A stretch of 47,147 bases of DNA from Oscillospiraceae bacterium (GTDB taxonomy: Bacteria; Bacillota; Clostridia; Oscillospirales; Oscillospiraceae). The DNA is taken from NCBI GenBank assembly GCA_009781695.1, contig WQVH01000010.1:1-47147 (forward strand), given 5' to 3'. Positions 19,105-27,461 of this stretch are shown here, piece by piece; position 1 is the first letter of the stretch, and each line of letters begins with the position of its first letter. The notes below the pieces were generated by a model that was given only the letters and a program-made list of their open reading frames with translations, searched no databases and was not told the DNA's origin. Made by a program: the position numbers and the translations under genes.

Positions 19105-20169
19105 TTATATATGCCAATTTTTAATATCTTTTTCCATCAAAACATCAGATTTTGATTCAGAAATCACTTCGAATCCATGTTTGCTGCATAATTTTTGCGC
19201 CGGACTATCTTTGGGTACTGTGATCTCTAAGTGTCTCTTTCTAAGTTTGCGCAGGTCTGCAATCGCGGTGCCAATGAGCTGAACTCCCAGATTCTGGTTT
19301 TGAAATTCAGGCAGCAGATACATGTATTTTATCTCCCCGCGATGTTCGTTCAGTACATCAAATCCGACAATTCCGGCAGGGTCGTCCGCAAGATACGCCA
19401 TATATTCCAGCTCAGCGCAGGGCTCTTTTCCGACATCTGTACAATAAGACTGACGCAACTGTGCATCACGCTTTGCGTCTAATTTCGTAAACCGCAAGTT
19501 CTCCGTGACCCAATTTTTGTCATCGCGCCACCATTTTTGATGGGCAAATGTACTTTCTTCATAGCACAGATGTGAGTTATCGCCTTGATATTCAATATGG
19601 AATACTCCATTATCGTACGATAATAAAGCCACCGCTGTATTGTCGCAGTAGGGCAATTTCGTACAGTCTTTAGACTCTATGTTCATCAGTCTGCAAAAAA
19701 ATGATCGAATAGCAAATCCATGAGAAAAGAGCGCAATGGTTTGATCATTGTGACGCTCGGCAACTGTGTTTATAAATCTGGTCATCCGTGCAATGACTGC
19801 TTCATAAGTTTCACTACTCGCTACATGCCATCTTGCCGGGTCAAATCCGAAGTTATAGCCCATTTCCTTATGATGATACTCGATATCTCCCCATGCCATA
19901 TCTTCCCATGCACCCATATTCACTTCTCTTAAATCCGGGGTCTTATGGATCTCTAATCCACGCGGCTCTGCGACTGCGGTTGCGGTGACACAGGTTCTGT
20001 CCAAATCACTTGAGTACACTACATCTATTGTCTCGTCTTTAAATCGGTCGCGAAGCTGCTTGATCTGGACATGTCCCCTCTTGGTGATTTGCCCTTGTTG
20101 GTGTCCATGCGCCCTTCTGAATATATTGCCCTCAGCCTCGGCATGTCTAATCAAAAATATCTTTGTCAA
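19105..20169 (-). CDS. Histidine phosphatase / GNAT acetyltransferase fusion
   Basis: A 354-residue two-domain protein. Residues of about 1-195 are a histidine phosphatase (phosphoglycerate mutase-like): catalytic LIRHAEAEGN with H9, SSDLDRTCVTA, the acid E of LREVNMGAWE, and the second histidine in LFSHGFAIRSFF. Residues of about 215-354 are a GNAT N-acetyltransferase with the acetyl-CoA loop in LLPEFQNQNLGVQLI. Catalytic residues of both halves seem intact. The TTG start at 20169 has GGAAGG about 10 bases upstream, and TTGA overlaps the pyrD stop, so translation is coupled. Substrates are unknown; the fusion suggests a two-step modification of one small molecule, or linked housecleaning functions. 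Confidence 0.85.
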   Translation of the reverse strand: MTKIFLIRHAEAEGNIFRRAHGHQQGQITKRGHVQIKQLRDRFKDETIDVVYSSDLDRTCVTATAVAEPRGLEIHKTPDLREVNMGAWEDMAWGDIEYHHKEMGYNFGFDPARWHVASSETYEAVIARMTRFINTVAERHNDQTIALFSHGFAIRSFFCRLMNIESKDCTKLPYCDNTAVALLSYDNGVFHIEYQGDNSHLCYEESTFAHQKWWRDDKNWVTENLRFTKLDAKRDAQLRQSYCTDVGKEPCAELEYMAYLADDPAGIVGFDVLNEHRGEIKYMYLLPEFQNQNLGVQLIGTAIADLRKLRKRHLEITVPKDSPAQKLCSKHGFEVISESKSDVLMEKDIKNWHI

Positions 20170-21077
20170 TTCAATATAACCTTCCCTATCAGTTCTGAAG
20201 CGGCGTGCACTTCATTTTTTACCATGTATTCTTCTATGCCTTTGATCACGTCAATGGGTGCGTATGGATTGTCAAAACACGCAGTACCAACACCCACCAA
20301 ACTCGCCCCCGCCAACATCATTTCTACCGCATGGTCTCCGGTCATTACACCGCCCATGCCCAAAATCGGTATTTTTACTACCTGAGCAACTTGCCACACC
20401 ATTCTGACTGCTACCGGAAAAATCGCAGGCCCGGAAAGTCCGCCGACATTATTGTAAAGCATAGGCCTTCGGGTTGCTGTGTCGATGCGCATGGCCAGTA
20501 GTGTATTGATCAGAGAAACTGCATCTGCCCCGCTCTCTTCGGCAGCTTTTGCCATCTGGGCGATATCTGTAACATTGGGTGAAAGCTTTACCATAACCGG
20601 AATATTTGAGCTTGCCTTAACTGCTTGCGTTACAGATGCTACACCCTCTTGAGAGGTACCAAACTGCATCCCCCCTGCCTTCACATTCGGGCAGGATACA
20701 TTGACTTCTAACATATCCACACCTGCATCAGAAAGCATCTGCGCCATTTGAGCATACTCGTCAACGGTATTGCCGGAGATATTGGCAATGACTACGGTCT
20801 TATATTGCCGCAAGAAGCTCAGCTCGTCTCTTATAAAGCCCTTCACTCCGGGATTTTGCAGTCCTACACTGTTGAGCATCCCCATTGCGGTTTCGGCAAT
20901 GCGCGGTGGTTTGTTGCCGAGACGCGGATTTAATGTCAGGCCTTTTACACAAATCCCGCCAAGCTGCGACAGGTCATAATATGCGCTGTATTCTCGCCCG
21001 AATCCGAATGTACCGGATGCGGTGATGATTGGATTTTTAAATTTTACTCCGGCAAAATCAATGTTTAAATTAACCAT
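20166..21077 (-). CDS. pyrD: Dihydroorotate dehydrogenase B, catalytic subunit
   Basis: A 303-residue FMN-containing class 1B dihydroorotate dehydrogenase of pyrimidine synthesis. The catalytic base is a cysteine in NVSCPNVKAGG, as expected for class 1 enzymes (class 2 use serine). FMN-binding segments IANISGN, GMGGVMTGDHAVEMMLAGAS are present. The ATG at 21077 shares a base with the TAA of pyrK and has GGGGAGAA upstream. Paired with pyrK it forms the NAD-linked heterotetramer. Confidence 0.95.
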   Translation of the reverse strand: MVNLNIDFAGVKFKNPIITASGTFGFGREYSAYYDLSQLGGICVKGLTLNPRLGNKPPRIAETAMGMLNSVGLQNPGVKGFIRDELSFLRQYKTVVIANISGNTVDEYAQMAQMLSDAGVDMLEVNVSCPNVKAGGMQFGTSQEGVASVTQAVKASSNIPVMVKLSPNVTDIAQMAKAAEESGADAVSLINTLLAMRIDTATRRPMLYNNVGGLSGPAIFPVAVRMVWQVAQVVKIPILGMGGVMTGDHAVEMMLAGASLVGVGTACFDNPYAPIDVIKGIEEYMVKNEVHAASELIGKVILN

Positions 21078-21871
21078 TATTGTTCTCCCCAAGCAATGTC
21101 TGTTGCCTCAAATACCGGGCCTTCTACACACACTCTACTCATATCAGGCGTGCCCATCACAGAAGTTTCGCATACGCATACAAGGCAAGCACCAACACCG
21201 CATCCCATCTTTTCTTCCAAAGATACTTGACATGAGACATCTTTGGCGATGCATAATTTCGCAACTGCTTTGAGCATGGCTTGTGGGCCGCATGCAATGA
21301 CTGCACTATGTGGGTTATCGTCAAGAAGCTTTGTAAGCGGTACGGTTACAGCGCCGTGAGCGCCTAAGCTTCCATCGTCTGTTGTGATATGGACGCTGCT
21401 GCATTCTTTTTCAAAGGCATCTATTAATATGACTCTGTCTTTGTTTCTAAATCCAAGAATCGCTGTTACGACGCCTTTGGCAGCTTCAGCGGCAAAAAGC
21501 AAGGGCGGTACGCCGATTCCGCCACCGACAACGATGAGGTTTCCGTCAGGAATGGTAAATCCATTGCCCAATGGTCCTATGATGTCAACAGGTGAGCCTA
21601 CTTCACATTTGGATAGCCAAAGGGTGCCTTCACCCTTTACTTCAAATACAACGTCCATTGCGGCGCCTGTAATGCTGGAAATGCTGATGGGTCTGCGCAG
21701 CAGTCGTTCATTACCACATTTAATGTGTATGAATTGTCCCGGGCGGGCTTGGCTTGTGAGTTCTTTGTTTACAATTTTTATGCTATGTACGTCATCGGCA
21801 AGTTGTTCATTATATACCACTTCACAAATGTACTTATCAGGCACACACATCACCCTTTCTTCACTTGTCAT
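21077..21871 (-). CDS. pyrK: Dihydroorotate dehydrogenase B, electron transfer subunit
   Basis: A 264-residue FAD and [2Fe-2S] protein passing electrons from PyrD to NAD+. RRPISISS is the FAD-binding motif, GGGIGVPPLLFAAE the NAD-binding loop, and the cysteine cluster C-GVGA-C-LV-C with a fourth Cys in RVCVEGPVF holds the iron-sulfur centre. The first ATG (21871) lacks a ribosome binding site; GAAAGGG further in favours the GTG at 21844 (start PDKYICEV), so the first nine residues are doubtful. First gene of the minus-strand operon, driven from 21932-21903. Confidence 0.94.
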   Translation of the reverse strand: MTSEERVMCVPDKYICEVVYNEQLADDVHSIKIVNKELTSQARPGQFIHIKCGNERLLRRPISISSITGAAMDVVFEVKGEGTLWLSKCEVGSPVDIIGPLGNGFTIPDGNLIVVGGGIGVPPLLFAAEAAKGVVTAILGFRNKDRVILIDAFEKECSSVHITTDDGSLGAHGAVTVPLTKLLDDNPHSAVIACGPQAMLKAVAKLCIAKDVSCQVSLEEKMGCGVGACLVCVCETSVMGTPDMSRVCVEGPVFEATDIAWGEQ

Positions 21872-21902
21872 GCTGGATTATGTTATTGGTCACAGCAACT
21901 TG

Positions 21903-21932
21903 ATTATAGCACGGCATGCAATATTTTTACAA
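21903..21932 (-). promoter_or_regulatory. Promoter of the pyrK operon
   Basis: On the minus strand, TTGTAA (21932-21927), an 18-base spacer and a perfect TATAAT (21908-21903), about 30 bases before pyrK. I see no PyrR-type attenuator in the short leader. Confidence 0.65.
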
Positions 21933-21938
21933 GTATAG

Positions 21939-21967
21939 TTGTCGGTGATGATAATCTATGATAAAAT
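21939..21967 (+). promoter_or_regulatory. Candidate promoter of the purine operon
   Basis: TTGTCG (21939-21944), a 17-base spacer and TAAAAT (21962-21967), back to back with the pyrK promoter. A palindromic element (21970-22105) lies between it and purE. No purine riboswitch is visible. Confidence 0.5.
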
Positions 21968-21969
21968 GT

Positions 21970-22105
21970 GTGCTACTGTACACCCCCAATGTCATCTTGA
22001 GCAAAGCGAAGGATCTTTCCCCACGGCGTTTGCATCATTTTAAGATTCTTCGGGCAATAAATGCCCTCAGAACGACAAAATTGGGTCATGTCTGTACAGT
22101 AACAA
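21970..22105. mobile_element. MITE-like palindromic element, copy 2, in the purE leader
   Basis: TACTGTACA (21974-21982) and TGTACAGTA (22093-22101) are perfect inverted ends. Inside, CCCAAT, GTCATCTTGAG, AGCGAAGGATCTT are mirrored by AAGATTCTTCG, CTCAGAACGAC and ATTGGG. The inner part resembles the gtcattctgagc/gaagaatct palindromes common in many bacterial genomes; the outer ends match the 4471-4611 element. It has no coding capacity. Confidence 0.65.
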
Positions 22106-22143
22106 ATGTGTTGCAATGAGTACGAAGGGAGTTATATAGCAAT

Positions 22144-22659
22144 ATGAAAGTCGGAATTATAATGGGAAGTGACTCTGATCTGCCTATTATGGCACAGGCC
22201 GCAGAATTTTTGGATGAATTTGAAATACCTTATGAAATCACCATAGTTTCAGCGCACAGAACCCCGGACAGACTATATGAGTACGCAAAAACAGCAAAAG
22301 CGCGTGGAATCAAAGTAATCATCGCAGGTGCAGGCGGTTCTGCGCATCTTCCGGGTATGACCGCCTCCATTACTACATTGCCTGTTATCGGTGTCCCCAT
22401 TCAGACCAAGGCCCTCGGAGGTCTGGATTCTATGTACTCTATCGTACAAATGCCGCCGGGTATACCTGTCGCTACTGTGGCCATTAATGGCGCAAAAAAT
22501 GCAGGCATACTTGCGGCTTCGATTTTGGCAGTGGCTGATGATGCACTTGACAAGAAACTGGAAGATCATAAGGCCAGTCTGGTTGATTTTGTCAATATGA
22601 AGATCAAGCACCTTGAGGATGTTGGATATATAAAATATTTGGATGAAATGGAGCACTAG
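22144..22659 (+). CDS. purE: N5-carboxyaminoimidazole ribonucleotide mutase (class I PurE)
   Basis: A 171-residue PurE converting N5-CAIR to [21 protein letters not shown] and [12 protein letters not shown] are the substrate-binding motifs, and the presence of purK 3 bp downstream shows the class I, two-step ATP-dependent route. GGGAG lies 12 bases before the ATG. First gene of purE-K-M-N-O-H-D. Confidence 0.95.
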   Translation: MKVGIIMGSDSDLPIMAQAAEFLDEFEIPYEITIVSAHRTPDRLYEYAKTAKARGIKVIIAGAGGSAHLPGMTASITTLPVIGVPIQTKALGGLDSMYSIVQMPPGIPVATVAINGAKNAGILAASILAVADDALDKKLEDHKASLVDFVNMKIKHLEDVGYIKYLDEMEH

Positions 22660-22662
22660 TTA

Positions 22663-23817
22663 ATGGATGTAGTCAGAAAGAGAATCGGGATCGTCGGCGG
22701 CGGGCAGTTGAGCAAAATGATGATCCTCGAAGCAAAGCGGTTGGGGTTTTATGTTGTCACACTTGATCCTGCTAAGGATTGCCCATCACATAGCATCAGC
22801 GATGAGCATATTGTCGCCGAATTCGATGACCCACGCGCATATGTCCAGCTTGCAAAAAAAGTTGATGTAATCACTTATGAGTTTGAGCATATACATGCTA
22901 AAGTATTGGAGGATCTTGAACAAAAAGGCCACCTTATTTATCCCTCAGTCACAAGTCTCAAGGTCATCCAAAATAAATATACCCAGAACAAAAGATTGTT
23001 CGAAAACGACATACCTGTACCGCGTTTTGCTTTAGTTGACGGACCTGAGTCGATCAAAAGATTGGGCGCTCCGGATAAGTTCGGTTATCCGATCATGCTC
23101 AAATCCACTTTGGGCGGTTATGATGGCAAGGGCAATGCGCTGGTCATGGATGAAAATGACTGTGAATGGGCGTATAATCTCCTCGGCGGAAATAAAAGAG
23201 AGATTATGGCAGAAGAGTATGTCAATTATAGCAGGGAAATATCTATCATTGCTTGCCGCGGTATTGATGGAAGCAGAGTAATTTATCCTGCGGCTGAAAA
23301 CAGTCATCGAAATTCAATCTTAGATACAACGATCGTCCCTGCAAGGGTCTCTGATGCAGCAGTCAAAAATGCGACTAAAATAGCTGATAAGGTGATGGAA
23401 GTCTTTGAAGGTGTCGGGACTTTTTGTGTCGAGATGTTCGTCGTCAATGATGACAAGGTGCTGGTCAATGAAATCGCGCCTCGCCCCCACAATTCCGGAC
23501 ATTATACGATTGAGGGATGTCTGGCCAATCAGTTTGAAAACCACATCCGCGCAATCACCGGCTTACCATTTGGCAGTGTTGAACTGATAAAGCCCTCAGT
23601 CATGGTCAATCTCTTGGGTGAGAACGATGGGGTTGCACAGCTGATCGGTTTACACGAGGCATACAAAGATCCGAATCTTCACGTCCATTTCTATGGAAAA
23701 GGTGAATCAAAACAATGGCGCAAAATGGGGCACTTTACAGTCGTAGACGATACCGTCAAAGGTGCACTTGAGCGCGCCGAGCGCGCAAAAAACATAGTAA
23801 AAATCATAGGTGTTTAG
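22663..23817 (+). CDS. purK: N5-carboxyaminoimidazole ribonucleotide synthase
   Basis: A 384-residue ATP-grasp enzyme making N5-CAIR from AIR, bicarbonate and ATP. GGGQLSKMMILEAKRLG is the N-terminal signature, MLKSTLGGYDGKGN the ATP-binding loop, and NEIAPRPHNSGHYT the metal and active-site segment. It follows purE by 3 bp. Confidence 0.95.
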   Translation: MDVVRKRIGIVGGGQLSKMMILEAKRLGFYVVTLDPAKDCPSHSISDEHIVAEFDDPRAYVQLAKKVDVITYEFEHIHAKVLEDLEQKGHLIYPSVTSLKVIQNKYTQNKRLFENDIPVPRFALVDGPESIKRLGAPDKFGYPIMLKSTLGGYDGKGNALVMDENDCEWAYNLLGGNKREIMAEEYVNYSREISIIACRGIDGSRVIYPAAENSHRNSILDTTIVPARVSDAAVKNATKIADKVMEVFEGVGTFCVEMFVVNDDKVLVNEIAPRPHNSGHYTIEGCLANQFENHIRAITGLPFGSVELIKPSVMVNLLGENDGVAQLIGLHEAYKDPNLHVHFYGKGESKQWRKMGHFTVVDDTVKGALERAERAKNIVKIIGV

Positions 23818-23828
23818 CGGAGGTATAC

Positions 23829-24875
23829 ATGCAACATTCTAAATCTGATAGCTATGCCAATGCAGGGGTTGATATTACGGCGGGCTATGAATCTGTTGAG
23901 CTGATCAAGCCGCATATCAAAAGTACATTCCGCCCCGGCGTGTTGGGTGGATTCGGCGGATTCGGCGGGCTGTTTGAGCCGAATCTATCCGGTATGAAGC
24001 GTCCGGTTGCTGTATCAGGCACGGATGGTGTCGGAACGAAGCTTAAGCTGGCTTTGATCATGGATAAACACGATACCATAGGCATTGACTGCGTGGCCAT
24101 GTGTGTCAACGACATCGTGTGTGCAGGCGCTGAGCCCATGTTTTTCCTTGATTATATTGCAACCGGAAAAAACATCCCCAAGCGCACTGAACGTATTGTT
24201 TCAGGTGTTGCAGATGGATGCAGACAAGCCGGATGTGCACTCATCGGTGGTGAAACCGCTGAGCATCCGGACATGATGCCGGAAGATGAATATGATATTG
24301 CGGGATTTTCTGTCGGTTTTGTCGATTATGATCACATCATCACCGGAAAGTCTATTGTGCCGGGTGATGTGATTATCGGCCTTGAGTCTTCGGGCTTGCA
24401 TTCTAATGGCTTTTCTTTAGTGCGCAAGGTCTTTGCAGATGAGCTGAGCGCACTGGATACTTATATATCCGAACTGGGTCAAACACTGGGTGAAGAACTG
24501 CTGTGTCCTACGCGGATATATGTAAAGCCGCTGCTGTCTGTAATCAGACAATTTGGCAAAGAGATCAAGGGCATCAGCAATATCACCGGCGGCGGTTATC
24601 AAGAGAATATTCCCAGAATGTTTCCTGACCATATTCGTGCCCAAATCGAAATCGCAAACATCCCTCAAAAGCCGATTTTTGATCTGCTTGCTTCAAAGGG
24701 TTCTATTCCTATGAGCGATATGTATAACACATTTAACATGGGCATCGGTATGGTACTGACTGTCTCAAGCGATCAGGCTGATTCGGTTATGGCTGCCTTG
24801 CGTGAATGCGGAGAGCGCCCTCACTATATCGGCCATTGTGTGCATGGTGAAAAAGGGGTGGATTTACAGTGGTAA
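23829..24875 (+). CDS. purM: Phosphoribosylformylglycinamidine cyclo-ligase
   Basis: A 348-residue AIR synthetase. SYANAGVDITAGYE and FGGFGGLFEPN start the protein, SGTDGVGTKLKLA and CVNDIVCAGAEPMFFLDYIA are family motifs, and GGETAEHPDM lies in the ATP site. GGAGG precedes the ATG. It overlaps purN by 7 bp. Confidence 0.96.
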   Translation: MQHSKSDSYANAGVDITAGYESVELIKPHIKSTFRPGVLGGFGGFGGLFEPNLSGMKRPVAVSGTDGVGTKLKLALIMDKHDTIGIDCVAMCVNDIVCAGAEPMFFLDYIATGKNIPKRTERIVSGVADGCRQAGCALIGGETAEHPDMMPEDEYDIAGFSVGFVDYDHIITGKSIVPGDVIIGLESSGLHSNGFSLVRKVFADELSALDTYISELGQTLGEELLCPTRIYVKPLLSVIRQFGKEIKGISNITGGGYQENIPRMFPDHIRAQIEIANIPQKPIFDLLASKGSIPMSDMYNTFNMGIGMVLTVSSDQADSVMAALRECGERPHYIGHCVHGEKGVDLQW

Positions 24876-25501
24876 AAACAGCAGTGCTGGTATCCGGCGG
24901 CGGTACAAATCTCCAAGCGATCATCGATGCGCATATTTTCGGAGAGATCAAAAACTGTGCGCTTATCGCCGTTATTTCATCCAATCCGGAAGCGTATGCG
25001 TTAGAGCGTGCAAAATACGCCGGAATTCCGACATATTGCGTGGATCGTTCGATCTTCCCCAACCGCCTCAGCTTTACAAAGGCGATGTTGGATAAGCTCA
25101 AAGATCTCGAAGTAGAGTTGGTTGTTTATGCCGGATTTAACTTTATTTTAGGGCCGCAACTCATCAGAGAATATGAGCATAAAATCATCAATATTCATCC
25201 CTCGCTGATTCCGTCATTTTGCGGTGATGGTTATTATGGTCTCAGGGTACACGAAGCGGTTTTGGCCCACGGCGTTAAGGTCACCGGTGCGACCGCACAT
25301 TTTGCGACCGAAGAGCCGGATGATGGTCCGATTATTTTACAAAAAGCAGTTGACATACTGGAAAACGATACGCCGCAAACATTGCAACGGCGCGTCATGG
25401 AGGACGCTGAGTGGAAAATTCTGCCCGAAGCGATCTCCCTATTTTGTCAAGGGCTGCTCGAAGTAGAGGGACGCGTAGTTCATATCAGAGGTGACGCATG
25501 A
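24869..25501 (+). CDS. purN: Phosphoribosylglycinamide formyltransferase
   Basis: A 210-residue formyl-THF-dependent GAR transformylase. VSGGGTNLQAII is the phosphate-binding N-terminus, INIHPSLIPSF holds the catalytic Asn/His region, and HGVKVTGATAHFATEEPDDGPII gives the remaining catalytic residues (shown abridged). Starts at a GTG within the end of purM; its own end overlaps the next gene by ATGA. Confidence 0.94.
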   Translation: MVKTAVLVSGGGTNLQAIIDAHIFGEIKNCALIAVISSNPEAYALERAKYAGIPTYCVDRSIFPNRLSFTKAMLDKLKDLEVELVVYAGFNFILGPQLIREYEHKIINIHPSLIPSFCGDGYYGLRVHEAVLAHGVKVTGATAHFATEEPDDGPIILQKAVDILENDTPQTLQRRVMEDAEWKILPEAISLFCQGLLEVEGRVVHIRGDA

Positions 25502-26211
25502 GTAAAAATAATTGCATATCTACACTACTGTGTACAAATCCATATCCCGGACGCGGCATAGTCATCGGGCGCAGTGCAGATAATCAGCGAACCATTATGC
25601 TCTATTTCATCATGGGGCGCAGCTTAAATAGCCGCAATCGTGTATTTGAAAGAACCGAAGACGGCATACGTACCCAAGCGCACGACCCTTTAAAGCTCAG
25701 CGATCCCAGTCTGGTCATTTATAACCCCGTCAGAACCCTACAGCAGCAAACGATTGTGACCAATGGCGACCAGACCGATACCATCGCTCATTTTATAAAT
25801 GACGGCGGCGATTTTCAAAGCGCACTCAGAACCAGACAGTATGAACCTGATGCACCAAACTATACACCGCGCATTTCCGGAATGATCTCAGCCGATGGCA
25901 GTTATACGCTTTCAATATTAAAATCCGCTTATGGCAATCCGGCCTGTTGCATACGTAATTTCTTTGAATATGCATTACCCCTGCCGGGTTTAGGGCACTT
26001 CATATCCACATATCAAACAGATGGTGACCCCTTACCCTCGTTTGAAGGAGAACCGATTCCTGTAGCTATCGCTACCACTGATGGATTAGAGTCCTTTGCA
26101 CAACGTGTCTGGGAATCACTCAATGTGGAAAATAAGGTCTCATTATATGCTCGTGAAATAGCCATTGCCGACGGCACAGTAAATGACATCATCTTTAATA
26201 AGAATGTGTAG
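25498..26211 (+). CDS. purO: IMP cyclohydrolase, PurO-like
   Basis: A 237-residue protein resembling the PurO/COG3363-type IMP cyclohydrolase, which closes FAICAR to IMP, the last step of purine synthesis. Family features are NPYPGRGIVIGRS near the N-terminus, IMGRSLNSRNR, and the mid-protein PNYTPRISGM. PurO was first described in archaea and also occurs in some anaerobic bacteria. Here it sits between purN (ATGA overlap) and a stand-alone AICAR transformylase (8 bp gap), which fits it supplying the missing half of PurH. Assignment is from recalled family motifs and context. Confidence 0.82.
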   Translation: MSKNNCISTLLCTNPYPGRGIVIGRSADNQRTIMLYFIMGRSLNSRNRVFERTEDGIRTQAHDPLKLSDPSLVIYNPVRTLQQQTIVTNGDQTDTIAHFINDGGDFQSALRTRQYEPDAPNYTPRISGMISADGSYTLSILKSAYGNPACCIRNFFEYALPLPGLGHFISTYQTDGDPLPSFEGEPIPVAIATTDGLESFAQRVWESLNVENKVSLYAREIAIADGTVNDIIFNKNV

Positions 26212-26219
26212 TGTGAATC

Positions 26220-27392
26220 ATGAATGAACTTGAATTAAAGTATGGTTGTAATCCCAACCAAAAACCATCGCGTATCTTTATGAAAAGCGGTGCGCTTCCG
26301 GTTACTGTACTGGGCGGCAGACCCGGGTATATTAATTTTATGGATGCGCTCAACGGATATCAGCTGGTGCGCGAATTGCAAGCAGCTACCGGTCTTCCGG
26401 CTGCCGCTTCATTTAAGCATGTCTCCCCTGCCGGTGCGGCTGTCGGGCTAACGCTGAGCGAAGTGGAAAGAAAATTATATTTTGCCGAAAATGGCATTCA
26501 GTCCCCGCTCGCTTGTGCATATATCAGAGCGCGGGGCGCAGACAGGGTTTGCTCATATGGCGATTGGGCGGCGCTTTCAGATGTCTGCGATGAGGACACT
26601 GCGCTGGCGTTGCTTCCGGAAGTTTCAGATGGCGTCATCGCACCCGGTTATACCGATGCAGCGCTCAATATCCTAAAGCAAAAGCGCAAAGGTACGTTTA
26701 ATGTAGTGCAAATTGACCCCAATTACACCCCGGTAAAGACTGAGCAAAAGGATGTCTTTGGCATCACTTTTGAGCAGGGGCGTAACGATCTTGAGATCAG
26801 TGCTCGTTTATTAGATCATATCGTCACCCAAAATAAAGATCTGCCCGAATCCGCCGTATGCGACCTCATTATCGCATTGGTCACGTTAAAGTACACTCAG
26901 TCTAATTCCGTAGTCTATGTCAAAAATGGATGCACGATTGGTGTGGGCGCAGGACAGCAGAGCAGAATTCACTGTACGCGTTTGGCAGGTTCAAAGGCAG
27001 ACAATTGGTGGTTACGTCAGGCTCCTGAGGTCTTAGCGCTGCCTTTTAGAAATGATATAGCCAGACCGGCTCGTGACAATGCGATTGATCTATATATTTC
27101 TGATGATCATGATGATGTTTTAAATGATGGTCAGTGGCAGAACATATTTACTTCCCGGCCTTCGATTTTTACACGTGAGGAGCGTCGGAAGTGGATTGCA
27201 GGTTTGTCTGATGTAGCGCTTGGGAGCGATGCTTTTTTTCCTTTCGGAGATAATATTGAGCGTGCACAGCGATCCGGGGTAAAGTATATCGCTCAACCCG
27301 GCGGCTCCATTAGAGATGATCATGTGATTGAGACTTGTAACAAATACGGTATGGTTATGGCTTTTACAGGGATTCGGTTATTCCATCATTAA
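26220..27392 (+). CDS. purH: AICAR formyltransferase, stand-alone (C-terminal half of PurH)
   Basis: A 390-residue protein equivalent to the transformylase domain of bifunctional PurH; it lacks the MGS-like IMP cyclohydrolase domain. ELKYGCNPNQKPSRI begins the domain, FKHVSPAGAAVG contains the catalytic Lys-His pair, and YTQSNSVVYVKNG and GAGQQSRIHCTRLAG are family signatures, followed by AFFPFGDNIERA and QPGGSIRDD. It converts AICAR to FAICAR using 10-formyl-THF. The cyclohydrolase is provided by the preceding gene. Confidence 0.93.
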   Translation: MNELELKYGCNPNQKPSRIFMKSGALPVTVLGGRPGYINFMDALNGYQLVRELQAATGLPAAASFKHVSPAGAAVGLTLSEVERKLYFAENGIQSPLACAYIRARGADRVCSYGDWAALSDVCDEDTALALLPEVSDGVIAPGYTDAALNILKQKRKGTFNVVQIDPNYTPVKTEQKDVFGITFEQGRNDLEISARLLDHIVTQNKDLPESAVCDLIIALVTLKYTQSNSVVYVKNGCTIGVGAGQQSRIHCTRLAGSKADNWWLRQAPEVLALPFRNDIARPARDNAIDLYISDDHDDVLNDGQWQNIFTSRPSIFTREERRKWIAGLSDVALGSDAFFPFGDNIERAQRSGVKYIAQPGGSIRDDHVIETCNKYGMVMAFTGIRLFHH

Positions 27393-27397
27393 TGTGT

Positions 27398-27425
27398 TGC
27401 TGTACGAAAGGGCAACCCAAAGCGT
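27398..27425 (+). repeat. Solitary end of the MITE-like family between purH and purD
   Basis: TGCTGTACGAAAGGGCAACC followed by CAAAGCG matches the end of the element at 4471-4611 (tactgtacagagggcaacccaaa on one strand, shown here in part). No matching inverted end is found within the 69-bp gap, so this is a remnant or a one-ended relic inside the operon. Confidence 0.5.
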
Positions 27426-27461
27426 AATATATCTTAACACTAAAGATTGGAGAATTGAAAT

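Noticed and set aside
21870-22143. Purine riboswitch or PyrR attenuator between pyrK and purE
   Set aside because: None of the conserved core sequences of either regulator is found; the structure present is the palindromic element.
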